From: Roseateles violae
GTDB lineage: Bacteria; Pseudomonadota; Gammaproteobacteria; Burkholderiales; Burkholderiaceae_C
Assembly (NCBI RefSeq): GCF_030410485.1
Contig: NZ_JAUHHC010000004.1
Span: 570,128 to 634,127, forward strand
Reading direction: 5' to 3'
DNA length: 64,000 nt
Positions 1 through 10,392 of this stretch are shown here, in pieces. The notes under the pieces are model-generated. The model made no database searches. It was not told the origin of the DNA and saw nothing but the letters and a program-made list of their open reading frames with translations. The position numbers were made by a program, and so were the translations under genes. Each line of letters starts with the position of its first letter. Within the stretch, counting starts at the first letter, position 1.

Positions 1-342
1 GCTGCGCGGCCTCGCCGGCCTGCGCACTGAAGCTGGCGCCGCGCGCCAGCAGACGATCACATTGCCGGTCAGCCGCCAGGCCAGCCACAGCAGGTACAGC
101 GCGCCGGCGATGCGCAGGCCCTGCTGGGCAGGGGGCCAGGCGGCGAACAGCTGCCCCAGGCCCAGGCAGCTGAGCCAGGTCAGCGCGGCGACGCCGCTGT
201 TGGTGCCGAGGATCTGCGGCAGGGTCGGCCGGTAGCCGTAGTTCGCGCCGGCGGCGGTCAGCAGCACATTGTTGGGCCCGGGCGTGCCCGACATCAGCAG
301 GCAGTAGCTCATCAGCGGCAGCAGTTCGGTGGTCGACATCAT
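1..342 (-). CDS. LysE/RhtB-family amino acid exporter, partial (N-terminal part)
   Basis: The gene begins at ATG 342 and runs off the left edge of the window. The visible N-terminus has the LysE-family pattern: a first membrane segment followed by SGTPGPNN near residue 18, a second hydrophobic segment with GTNSGVAAL, and a third segment ending in ALYLLWLAWRL. The family exports amino acids or related metabolites across the inner membrane. The last 18 or so codons read as an odd Arg/Pro-rich stretch, whereas a shifted frame gives ARGASFSAQAGEAAQ, which looks more like the family's loop. A frameshift at about 50-60 is therefore possible. The family call is firm; the substrate is unknown. Confidence 0.75.
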   Translation of the reverse strand, partial: MMSTTELLPLMSYCLLMSGTPGPNNVLLTAAGANYGYRPTLPQILGTNSGVAALTWLSCLGLGQLFAAWPPAQQGLRIAGALYLLWLAWRLTGNVIVCWRAAPASVRRPARPRS

Positions 343-438
343 GGTCAGCGGGCCTTCGCGTGGCGGATTGGATCAGCCACAGCGTAGGCAAGCTGGCCGG
401 GCGCGAACAGGCACAAGCCGGGCCCCGGCGCGGGACGC

Positions 439-462
439 TGTACCGCTCGGTCGACCGGTACA
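439..462. promoter_or_regulatory. nested inverted repeat upstream of the LysE-type exporter
   Basis: TGTACCG (439-445) and CGGTACA (456-462) form a 7-bp inverted repeat that encloses the palindrome CGGTCGACCG (448-457). It lies about 97 bases upstream of the exporter start and beyond the stop of the VOC gene. It could be an operator for the exporter or a transcript hairpin. No regulator can be assigned from sequence alone. Confidence 0.35.
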
Positions 463-476
463 AGAGAGCTCGCCGC

Positions 477-884
477 TCAGCCGGGCGTGGCCGGCGTAGC
501 GGGCGGCCGCGCATAGCTGACCGTCAGCATCTCCCACTGGTGGCCGTCCGGCTCGTTCCAGTAAATCATCCGCCCGCCGTAGTCGGTGTTGATGCGCTGG
601 TCCATGGGCCCGCGCACCTCGGCGCGAAACGGAATGCCGGCCGTGCGGATGCGCGCCAGGATCGCGTCGAACTCGGCCTCGCCGACGCGAAAGCAGAAGT
701 GATAGACCGGGAAATCCTCGTCGGTGTCGATGAAGTCCAGGGTCAGCCCCGCATTGACATAGACCGGCGAGAAGGGCCCCAGGCCCGACTCGGCCCAGGG
801 CACGTCCAGCAGGCCGGCCAGCAGCCGGGCCGCGGCGATCTTGTTGCGCGAGGGCACGATCGTGTGGTCGAGTTCAATGGCCAT
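477..884 (-). CDS. VOC superfamily (glyoxalase/bleomycin-resistance fold) protein
   Basis: This is a 135-residue single-domain protein of the vicinal-oxygen-chelate type. It begins with IELDHTIVPSRNK, where an N-terminal His is the usual first metal ligand. It ends with a PDGHQWEMLTV strand, the usual place of a second His and a Glu ligand. The start codon lies only 3 bases after the stop of the TetR gene upstream on the same strand, so the two are probably co-transcribed. The substrate is unknown. Linkage to a pyrimidine-catabolism regulator is suggestive only. Confidence 0.75.
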   Translation of the reverse strand: MAIELDHTIVPSRNKIAAARLLAGLLDVPWAESGLGPFSPVYVNAGLTLDFIDTDEDFPVYHFCFRVGEAEFDAILARIRTAGIPFRAEVRGPMDQRINTDYGGRMIYWNEPDGHQWEMLTVSYARPPATPATPG

Positions 885-887
885 CGG

Positions 888-1574
888 CTACTCCTTTCGC
901 GGCTCCCTTTTCCGCAGACCGCCGAGCACCAGCTCGGTGATCAAGGTCTGCGCCGCCTCGAAATCGGCGGGCTCCAGTTCGGGCTTGCCCAGCAGGATCG
1001 CGAACTGCGGCCCCAGATCGGCATAGGCCTGGGTGCTGGCCCAGATGGTGAACATCAGGTGGCGGAAGTCCAGGCGCGCGATGCGTTTCTCGCGCGCCCA
1101 GCGCTCGAAGGTCTTCACGTCGGCATTCAACGCCGGCAGCACCTGCTCTCGAATAGCGTCGCGAAAGCGCGGGGCGCCGGCCATCACCTCCCGGGCGAAG
1201 ACCTGCGAGCCGGCCGGGCGCTCGCGCGAAAAGCGCAGCTTGGCGGCGATGTACTCGCGCAGCGCCCCCTCCGGATCGGTGCCGCGGACGATGCCGGCCA
1301 TGCGCGCCAGCCATTCGGCCAGCACGCCGTCCAGCACCTTGCGGTACAGCGCTTCCTTGCTCGGGTAGTAGTACAGCAGGTTGTGGCGGCTCAGGCCCGC
1401 CGCCGCGGCGATGTTTTCCAGCGAGGCGCCCTCGAAGCCGTACTGCGCAAACTGGCGCTCGGCCTCGGCCAGGATGGTCGCCTCCTTGCGCAGGCGTGCG
1501 GCGCGCGGGCGGGCGGCGCCGGCCGTCTGGCCGCGGCTTGTAGAAAGGCTTGTTTCGGGCATGGGCGGAATCAT
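888..1574 (-). CDS. TetR/AcrR-family regulator, RutR-like, divergent to the pyrimidine operon
   Basis: The 228-residue protein has an N-terminal TetR helix-turn-helix at about residues 32-75, with FEGASLENIAAAAGLSRHNL and the typical YYYPSKEALY. A RutR-like C-terminal ligand and dimer domain follows, including FAREVMAGAP and TIWASTQAYADLGPQ. RutR in E. coli senses uracil and controls pyrimidine use. Here the gene is transcribed away from preT across a 139-bp gap that carries two operator-like repeats. The likely role is a pyrimidine-responsive repressor of the divergent operon and of itself. That role is inferred from family and position. Confidence 0.85.
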   Translation of the reverse strand: MIPPMPETSLSTSRGQTAGAARPRAARLRKEATILAEAERQFAQYGFEGASLENIAAAAGLSRHNLLYYYPSKEALYRKVLDGVLAEWLARMAGIVRGTDPEGALREYIAAKLRFSRERPAGSQVFAREVMAGAPRFRDAIREQVLPALNADVKTFERWAREKRIARLDFRHLMFTIWASTQAYADLGPQFAILLGKPELEPADFEAAQTLITELVLGGLRKREPRKE

Positions 1575-1640
1575 CGAATCGGGCGGCTGCCGGCGAACCC
1601 GCCTATCTCAGCACAGCGCCGCGTGCGGCGAGCAAGGGAA

Positions 1641-1674
1641 TTTACCAACTGGTTGTTTTTTACTGATTAGTAAA
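1641..1674. promoter_or_regulatory. tandem operator-like repeats between the TetR gene and preT
   Basis: Two AT-rich 16-base elements sit in an otherwise GC-rich gap. The first is TTTACCAACTGGTTGT at 1641-1656. The second is TTTACTGATTAGTAAA at 1659-1674, whose TTTACT and AGTAAA arms are perfectly complementary. They align as TTTACnnAnTnGT and start 18 bases apart. The first resembles the RutR-type pattern TTGACCAnnTGGTCAA known from E. coli. They probably bind the adjacent TetR-family protein and overlap both divergent promoters. Confidence 0.6.
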
Positions 1675-1713
1675 TTATTCGCCGGTCAGCCACCCAGCGA
1701 ACGGATTCCCTCG

Positions 1714-3051
1714 ATGGACACCAACACGCCAGGCATTGCGGCCGGTCGCCTCTCGCCGGCCGACTACGCGCGCAACTTCGGCGACGCGCATGCGCCGCTG
1801 AAGCGCATCCAGGCCCTGATCGAGGCCGAGCGCTGCTACTACTGCTATGCCGCGCCCTGCCAGACCGCCTGTCCGACCGGCATCGACATCCCCAGCTTCA
1901 TCCAGCGCATCGCCCAGGACAACACCCGCGGCGCGGCCCAGGCCATTCTGGAGGCCAACCCGCTGGGCGGCATCTGCGCGCGGGTCTGCCCGACCGAGGT
2001 GCTGTGCGAGCAGGCCTGCGTGCGCAACACCAACGAAAGCAAGCCGGTCGAGATCGGCCTCTTGCAGCGCTATGCGACCGACGCCTTCTTTGCCAAACCC
2101 GGCGCGACGCCGCTGTTCACGCGCGCCCCGGCCACCGACAGAACCGTCGCCGTCGTCGGGGCGGGCCCGGCCGGCTTGGCCGCCGCCCACGGCCTGGCGC
2201 GGCGTGGCCACCAGGTTCAGCTCTTCGACGCGAGGCCCAAGCTCGGCGGCCTGAACGAATACGGCCTGGCCACTTACAAGACCGCCGGCGGCTTTGCGCA
2301 GCAGGAGGTCAACTGGCTCTTGTCCATCGGCGGCATCACGGTGCAGGCGAACAAGGCGCTGGGCCGCGACATCACGCTGGCCCAGCTGGTGGCCGACTAC
2401 GACGCCGTCTTCCTGGGCCTGGGCCTGGCCGGCGTCAATGCGCTGGGCATTGCCGAGCCGCAGCTCGAGGGCGTTCGCGCGGCGGTCGACTTCATCGCCG
2501 AGCTGCGCCAGTCCGATCCGGCCACGGTGGCGGTCGGCCGCAAGGTTGTCGTCATCGGCGGCGGCATGACGGCCGTCGACGCCGCCGTGCAGAGCAGCAA
2601 GCTCGGTGCGCGCGAGGTCACCATGGTCTACCGCCGCGGCGCCGAGAGCCTGTCGGCGTCGGGCCATGAGCAGCAATGGGCGCAGCAGAACGGCGTCACG
2701 CTGCGCTGCTGGGCCGCGCCCAAGGAGATCGTCGCCGAGGCTGGCCGCGTCGTCGGCGTGCGCTTCGCCGTTACCGAGGCGCGCGAGGGCCAGCTGGTCG
2801 AGACCGGCGAGCAGTTCACCCTGGAGGCCGATCTGGTGCTGAAGGCGATCGGCCAGAGCTTCGAGGCTGGGGCCGTGCCCGAGATCGAGCTGAAGAACGG
2901 CCGCATCGCGACCGATGCCAGCGGCCGCAGCAGCCATGCCAAGGTCTGGGCCGGCGGCGATTGCCGCTTTGGCGGCCGTGACCTGACCGTCGAGGCGGTC
3001 GAGCACGGCAAGCAGGCGGCGATCGCGATCGACGCCTTCCTGAGGAGCTGA
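1714..3051 (+). CDS. preT: NAD-dependent dihydropyrimidine dehydrogenase, flavoprotein subunit PreT
   Basis: This 445-residue protein has a GltD-like N-terminal iron-sulfur region with Cys 41, 44, 49 and 53, then a second Cys cluster near residues 88-101 (CARVCPTEVLCEQAC). A Rossmann FAD motif VVGAGPAGLAAA lies near residue 150 and an NAD(P)H motif VIGGGMTAVDAA near 285. PreT passes electrons from NADH to PreA, which reduces uracil or thymine to the 5,6-dihydro form. ATG 1714 is chosen because the family starts just ahead of the first Cys motif. The open frame continues upstream, but only through the regulator's promoter region. The stop overlaps the preA start by one base. Confidence 0.93.
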   Translation: MDTNTPGIAAGRLSPADYARNFGDAHAPLKRIQALIEAERCYYCYAAPCQTACPTGIDIPSFIQRIAQDNTRGAAQAILEANPLGGICARVCPTEVLCEQACVRNTNESKPVEIGLLQRYATDAFFAKPGATPLFTRAPATDRTVAVVGAGPAGLAAAHGLARRGHQVQLFDARPKLGGLNEYGLATYKTAGGFAQQEVNWLLSIGGITVQANKALGRDITLAQLVADYDAVFLGLGLAGVNALGIAEPQLEGVRAAVDFIAELRQSDPATVAVGRKVVVIGGGMTAVDAAVQSSKLGAREVTMVYRRGAESLSASGHEQQWAQQNGVTLRCWAAPKEIVAEAGRVVGVRFAVTEAREGQLVETGEQFTLEADLVLKAIGQSFEAGAVPEIELKNGRIATDASGRSSHAKVWAGGDCRFGGRDLTVEAVEHGKQAAIAIDAFLRS

Positions 3052-4358
3052 TGATGGCCGATCTGCGCAGCGATTTCCTGGGCATCAAGAGCCCCAACCC
3101 CTTCTGGCTCGCGTCGGCGCCGCCGACCGACAAGGAGATCAACGTCCACCGCGCCTTCGAGGCCGGCTGGGGCGGCGTGGTCTGGAAGACCCTGGGCGAG
3201 GATCCGCCGGTGGTCAACGTCAGCGGCCCGCGCTACACGACCCTGCTGGGACCCGACAGGCGCGTGCTGGGCCTGAACAATATCGAGCTGATCACCGACC
3301 GGCCGCTGCGCACGAACCTGGAGGAGATCCGCCGCATCAAGCGCGCCTGGCCCGATCGCGCGCTGATCGTCTCGCTGATGGTGCCCTGCACCGAGGACAG
3401 CTGGAAGAACATCCTGGCGATGGTCGAGGACAGCGGCGCCGACGGCGTCGAGCTGAACTTCGGCTGCCCGCATGGCATGAGCGAGCGCGGCATGGGCTCG
3501 GCCGTCGGCCAGGTGCCCGAGTACATCCAGATGGTGACGGCCTGGTGCAAGCAGTACTCCAAACTGCCGGTGATCGTCAAGCTGACGCCCAATATCACCG
3601 ACATCCGCGCGCCGGCCCGCGCGGCGCATGCCGGCGGCGCCGATGCGGTCTCGCTGATCAACACGATCAACTCGGTGATCGCCGTCGATCTGGACCGGAT
3701 GGTGATGAGCCCGGCCACCGACGGCTGGGGCTCGCATGGCGGCTACTGCGGCCCGGCGGTCAAGCCGATCGCGCTGAATATGGTGGCCGAGATTGCGCGT
3801 GACCCGCAGACCGCCGGTCTGCCGATCTCCGGCATCGGCGGCATCGGCAGCTGGCGCGATGCGGCCGAGTTCATCGCCCTGGGCGCCGGGACGGTGCAGG
3901 TCTGCACCGCGGCCATGGTCTACGGCTTCAAGATCGTGCAGGAGATGTGCTCGGGCCTGGCCAACTTCATGGACGAGCGGGGCTACCGCAGCATCGAGGA
4001 CTTCCGCGGCAAGGCGGTGCCCACGGTGAAGAACTGGAACCAGCTGAACCTGAACTACGTCGAGAAGGCGGTGATCAATCAGGACTCGTGCATCCAGTGC
4101 GGCCGCTGCCACATCGTCTGCGAGGACACCTCGCACCAGGCGATCTTCGCGAGCAAGGACGGTCAGCGCCACTTCGAGGTCAACGAGGCCGAATGCGTGG
4201 GCTGCAATCTCTGCGTCTCGATCTGCCCGGTGCCGGACACGATCACGATGCGGCGCTTGATGCCCGGCGAGATCGACCAGCGCACCGGCCAAATCGTCAG
4301 CGGCGAGTACGCGAACTGGACGACCCATGCCAACAACCCGATGCGGGTGACGGGGTAA
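3051..4358 (+). CDS. preA: NAD-dependent dihydropyrimidine dehydrogenase, catalytic subunit PreA
   Basis: The 435-residue protein has a dihydroorotate-dehydrogenase-like TIM barrel (about residues 4-320). It ends with two [4Fe-4S] motifs, CIQCGRCHIVC and CVGCNLCVSICP (about 346-396). FMN- and substrate-binding elements include KLTPNITDIR, LINTINS and GIGGIGSWRDA. It catalyses the first, reductive step of pyrimidine breakdown. The active-site loop reads RGMGSAVGQ, so the place of the catalytic Cys of mammalian enzymes (GLACGQ) holds Val. From memory, E. coli PreA is also Val there. Translation is probably coupled to preT through TGATG, with GAGGAG just upstream. Confidence 0.93.
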   Translation: MMADLRSDFLGIKSPNPFWLASAPPTDKEINVHRAFEAGWGGVVWKTLGEDPPVVNVSGPRYTTLLGPDRRVLGLNNIELITDRPLRTNLEEIRRIKRAWPDRALIVSLMVPCTEDSWKNILAMVEDSGADGVELNFGCPHGMSERGMGSAVGQVPEYIQMVTAWCKQYSKLPVIVKLTPNITDIRAPARAAHAGGADAVSLINTINSVIAVDLDRMVMSPATDGWGSHGGYCGPAVKPIALNMVAEIARDPQTAGLPISGIGGIGSWRDAAEFIALGAGTVQVCTAAMVYGFKIVQEMCSGLANFMDERGYRSIEDFRGKAVPTVKNWNQLNLNYVEKAVINQDSCIQCGRCHIVCEDTSHQAIFASKDGQRHFEVNEAECVGCNLCVSICPVPDTITMRRLMPGEIDQRTGQIVSGEYANWTTHANNPMRVTG

Positions 4359-4431
4359 ACCGCATGGCGCGTCGACCCGCCAGGCACAAACATTGCGGCG
4401 TTTCGCAGATTCCCCAACAAGGAGCGCCCGC

Positions 4432-7339
<2,908 letters not shown>

Positions 7340-7350
7340 GGAGTTCCATC

Positions 7351-8610
7351 ATGGACATGAAGACCAAGCCCGCCCTGCAGGACCTGCGCATCAACGGCCA
7401 GCGTCTCTGGGACTCCTTGATGGAGCTGGCGAAGATCGGCGCGACGCCCAAGGGCGGCGTCTGCCGGCTGACCCTGACCGATCTGGACAAGCAGGGCCGC
7501 GATCTGGTGCTCGGCTGGGCGCGCCAGGCTGGCATGACGGTGACGGTCGACAAGATCGGCAACGGTTTCATGCGCCGGCCCGGCAAGAACAACACCCTGC
7601 CCCCCATCGTCACCGGCAGCCATATCGACACCCAGCCGACCGGCGGCAAGTTCGATGGCAATTACGGTGTGCTGGCCGGGCTGGAGGTCGTGCGCACGCT
7701 CAACGATCACGGGATCGAAACCGAGGCCCCGATCGAGGTCGCCTTCTGGACCAATGAGGAGGGCTCGCGCTTCGTGCCGGTGATGATGGGCTCGGGCGTA
7801 TTCGCCAAGGCCTTCACGCTGGAGCATGCCTACGCGGCGACCGACACCGAGGGCAAAAGCGTCAGGGAAGAGTTGGAGCGCATCGGCTATATCGGCGACG
7901 AGGAACCCGGCGCCCACCCGATCGGCTGCTATTTCGAGACCCATATCGAGCAGGGCCCGGTGCTCGAAGATCACGACAAGACCATCGGCGTGGTCACCGG
8001 CGTGCTGGGCATCAAGTGGTACGACTGCACCGTCACCGGCATGGAGGCCCATGCGGGCCCGACGCCGATGAGCCTGCGCAAGGACGCGCTGCAGGTCGCG
8101 ACAAGGCTGATGCAGGAGGTCGTCGCCATCGCCCACCGCTACCCGCCGCATGGCCGCGGCACCGTGGGCATGGTGCAGGTGCATCCGAATAGCCGCAATG
8201 TGATCCCGGGTCGGGTCAAGTTCAGCATCGATTTGCGCAATGCCAGCGATGCGCTGGTCGAGCAGATGGACGCCGACATCCGCAAGGCCGTGGGCCTGGC
8301 CAGCGAGAAGTCAGGCCTGAAGATCGATATCGAGCTGGTCTCGCACTACCCGGCGGCGCCCTTCCACCCGGACTGCGTCAACGCGGTCGCGAAGGCGGCC
8401 GAGGCGCTGGGCTACTCGAACATGCCGGCCGTCTCCGGCGCGGGGCACGACGCCGTCTATATGGCACGGCTGGCCCCCGCGGGGATGATCTTCATCCCCT
8501 GCAAGGACGGCATCAGCCACAACGAGATCGAGGACGCGAAGCCCGAGCACATCACGGCCGGCTGCAACGTGCTGCTGCACGCGATGCTGGAGCGGGCCGG
8601 GCCGGTCTAG
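7351..8610 (+). CDS. Zn-dependent N-carbamoyl amino acid hydrolase (beta-ureidopropionase type)
   Basis: The 419-residue M20-family hydrolase has metal-ligand motifs GSHIDTQPTGGKFDGNYG, NEEGSRF, a FETHIEQGP segment and a C-terminal GAGHDAVYMA plus KDGISHNEIE. A dimerisation lid lies between about residues 215 and 330 (GMEAHAGPTPM). Such enzymes remove the carbamoyl group from N-carbamoyl-beta-alanine or N-carbamoyl-L-amino acids, giving ammonia, CO2 and the amino acid. As the last gene of the operon it completes uracil to beta-alanine conversion. It differs in family from the nitrilase-type animal enzyme. Start ATG 7351 follows GAGGAG 11 bases after the previous stop. Confidence 0.9.
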   Translation: MDMKTKPALQDLRINGQRLWDSLMELAKIGATPKGGVCRLTLTDLDKQGRDLVLGWARQAGMTVTVDKIGNGFMRRPGKNNTLPPIVTGSHIDTQPTGGKFDGNYGVLAGLEVVRTLNDHGIETEAPIEVAFWTNEEGSRFVPVMMGSGVFAKAFTLEHAYAATDTEGKSVREELERIGYIGDEEPGAHPIGCYFETHIEQGPVLEDHDKTIGVVTGVLGIKWYDCTVTGMEAHAGPTPMSLRKDALQVATRLMQEVVAIAHRYPPHGRGTVGMVQVHPNSRNVIPGRVKFSIDLRNASDALVEQMDADIRKAVGLASEKSGLKIDIELVSHYPAAPFHPDCVNAVAKAAEALGYSNMPAVSGAGHDAVYMARLAPAGMIFIPCKDGISHNEIEDAKPEHITAGCNVLLHAMLERAGPV

Positions 8611-8611
8611 C

Positions 8612-8630
8612 GACCCGCGGCCGCGGGGTC
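8612..8630. terminator. hairpin between convergent genes, no T-tract
   Basis: GACCC and GGGTC enclose the self-complementary GCGGCCGC just after the last pyrimidine gene and just before the stop of the convergent secreted-protein gene. There is no run of T on either side. It may be a weak or factor-assisted terminator. Confidence 0.3.
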
Positions 8631-8637
8631 AGGTCAA

Positions 8638-9060
8638 TCAGTCATGGCCCTTGCCATGCCCCTTGCCCTTGCCGCCCTTCTCGCCCTTGTCGTGACCCTT
8701 GCCCTTGCCATGCTGCTCCTGGTAGTAGGGCACGTAGTCGCGCTCGTACCAGTCGTCCTTGACGAAATAGACCGGGCGACCGCAGGCGTTGTACTTCTTG
8801 CAATGCTTGTCCCAGTGCTTCTCATGGCCCGGCGGGACGCGCAGATACATCGGCGCGCCGACGACCTGGGTCCGGTGGATCACGACCGGCTCGGTGTAGA
8901 TCAGTTGCGGGCGCATCGTGCCGATATCGATCTGGCCGTAAAAGCCCGGCTGACCGACGCTGATCGACACGCCGACATCGGCGGCGCGCGCCGGGGCGGC
9001 GCCCAGCGCCATCATCAGGCTCGTGGCGCATGCCAGGCCCAGCTTCGTCTTCATCCTCAT
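8638..9060 (-). CDS. secreted protein with Lys/Gly/His-rich tail, paralogue 1
   Basis: This 140-residue protein has a Sec signal peptide ending at about APARAA. The mature part contains DVGVSISVGQPGFYGQIDIG, PVVIHRTQVV, a WDKHCKKYNACGRPVYFV segment with two Cys, and a repetitive GKGKGH/GEKGGKGKGHGKGHD tail. It is a clear paralogue of the next gene upstream. ATG 9060 is chosen because AAGGAG lies six bases ahead; three further ATGs in a row make the exact start uncertain. Function is unknown. The tail could bind metal or polyanions, which is inference only. Confidence 0.75.
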   Translation of the reverse strand: MRMKTKLGLACATSLMMALGAAPARAADVGVSISVGQPGFYGQIDIGTMRPQLIYTEPVVIHRTQVVGAPMYLRVPPGHEKHWDKHCKKYNACGRPVYFVKDDWYERDYVPYYQEQHGKGKGHDKGEKGGKGKGHGKGHD

Positions 9061-9122
9061 CATCATCTCCTTGTTCTTATCGATCGGCTCACGCGAAGCG
9101 AGCGAACCGGGGGGCTTCCACG

Positions 9123-9632
9123 TCAATCGCGGCCGTGGCCCTCGCCCCGCTTGCCATGACCGTGGCCGTGGCCATTGCCGTTCCCATTACCGTTGCCATG
9201 TCCATGATCGCGGTCCCGGTAATCGGGAATGCCATCGTGATCGCGGTCGCGGCGCTGCTCATGCCAGCCCCCCGCATAGTAATGCTCACGGTAGTGCGGC
9301 GCATAGGTATTGCGATACCAGTCGTCACGGACGAAATACACGGGGCGGCCGCAGGCGCCGTACTGGCCGCAATAGCGCGCCCAGTTGCGCTCGTAGCCGA
9401 CGGGCACGCGCAGATAGACGGGGGCCGGCTGCACGGCCACGCGCTCGATGATGACCGGCTGCGTGTAGATCAGTTGCGGCGGCGGCGCATTGCCAAGGTC
9501 GATGCGGCCGTAAAAGCCGGGCTGGCCGATGCTGACCGAGACGCCGACGTCGGTATAGGCCGCGGCAGGGCCGGCGACCGTCAGGGCAGCCATGCCCAAG
9601 GTGGCGGCAAGAAGAAGATGGGATTTATTCAT
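9123..9632 (-). CDS. secreted protein with Gly/Asn/His-rich tail and DxDxDG motif, paralogue 2
   Basis: This 169-residue exported protein has a signal peptide (cleavage near AGPAAA). It shares DVGVSVSIGQPGFYGRIDLG, a PVYLRVP strand and CGRPVYFVRDDWY with the downstream paralogue. Its tail differs: a DRDHDGIPDYRDRD stretch, which resembles a calcium-binding DxDxDG loop, then HGHGNGNGNGNGHGHGHG. AGGAGG sits at good spacing before ATG 9632. The two genes lie 62 bases apart on one strand and probably arose by tandem duplication. The function is not known to me. Confidence 0.75.
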   Translation of the reverse strand: MNKSHLLLAATLGMAALTVAGPAAAYTDVGVSVSIGQPGFYGRIDLGNAPPPQLIYTQPVIIERVAVQPAPVYLRVPVGYERNWARYCGQYGACGRPVYFVRDDWYRNTYAPHYREHYYAGGWHEQRRDRDHDGIPDYRDRDHGHGNGNGNGNGHGHGHGKRGEGHGRD

Positions 9633-9808
9633 ATCTGAACCTCCTAGTTCTATTTATGTTCTGGCTTGACCTTGCAACGGCCAGGTCACGCCAGCGGTGC
9701 ACCGGCTGTACCTTTCGATACGCTTTGGCGGGCCTGCGCAGGGCGCCCCGGCGGCCCGACTGGCCGGACAAAGGCATCCGGCGCGGCGCTTTCGAGAAGT
9801 CTAGGATT

Positions 9809-10390
9809 CTAAAAGTGCGGCTCGTGTAGGACGGCACCGTCTCTGCCGTACAGCCAGTGCCAGGGCTCGTAGACATAGCCCGCCGCATTGCCGCGTGGAT
9901 AGGACAGCGTGAAGCCGAAGGCGCCGGCATGGGCCTGAAGCCAGGCGAAGGCGGCCGTGTCCTCGAAGCGTTCGCTCAGGCCGGGTAGGTCGGGCGTGTC
10001 GATGTCGATCGCGCGGCCGGTATGGTGCTCGCTGTAGCCCGGGCAGGCGCTGGACTGGCAGATCTCGGCGATCGCGAGGCCCTGGGCCAGCTCGCGGCGA
10101 ATCAGCTCGATCTGGTAGTCGAAGCTGCGAAAGGCCGAGACCAGGTGCAGGCGGATGCCCGCGTCGGCCGCCGCCGCGCGCATCCGCTGCCAGGCCGCGC
10201 CGGCGGCCGGCACGAGCCGGTGCTCGCGGCCGTCCGCGTCGCGCTGAGCGAGCTGCAGTTCGCGCGCCTCCAGGCACAGCGGCAGGCCGCGCCGTTCATG
10301 CGCTCGCGTTTCGATGCCCAGCAGGTGCTGCGCATCGGCGATGCGCCGGCGATAGGCCGCCAGACCCTCTTCTTCTTCGATCAGCATCAT
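9809..10390 (-). CDS. D-alanyl-D-alanine carboxypeptidase, VanY/M15B family
   Basis: The 193-residue protein has the M15B zinc-peptidase pattern: SAFRSFDYQ, then SEHHTGRAIDID with the first His and Asp ligands, and the final EPWHWLYG with the catalytic Glu and third ligand. Such enzymes trim the terminal D-Ala of peptidoglycan stems. No signal peptide is visible, which is unusual for a cell-wall enzyme, so it may act in the cytoplasm or use another export route. It starts just after the DUF6265/DUF3224 gene on the same strand, so a shared transcript is likely. Confidence 0.85.
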   Translation of the reverse strand: MMLIEEEEGLAAYRRRIADAQHLLGIETRAHERRGLPLCLEARELQLAQRDADGREHRLVPAAGAAWQRMRAAAADAGIRLHLVSAFRSFDYQIELIRRELAQGLAIAEICQSSACPGYSEHHTGRAIDIDTPDLPGLSERFEDTAAFAWLQAHAGAFGFTLSYPRGNAAGYVYEPWHWLYGRDGAVLHEPHF

Positions 10391-10392
10391 GC

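Noticed and set aside
360-1670. A 436-codon plus-strand open frame over the VOC and TetR genes
   Set aside because: It is antisense to two recognisable families and has no ribosome site or domain.
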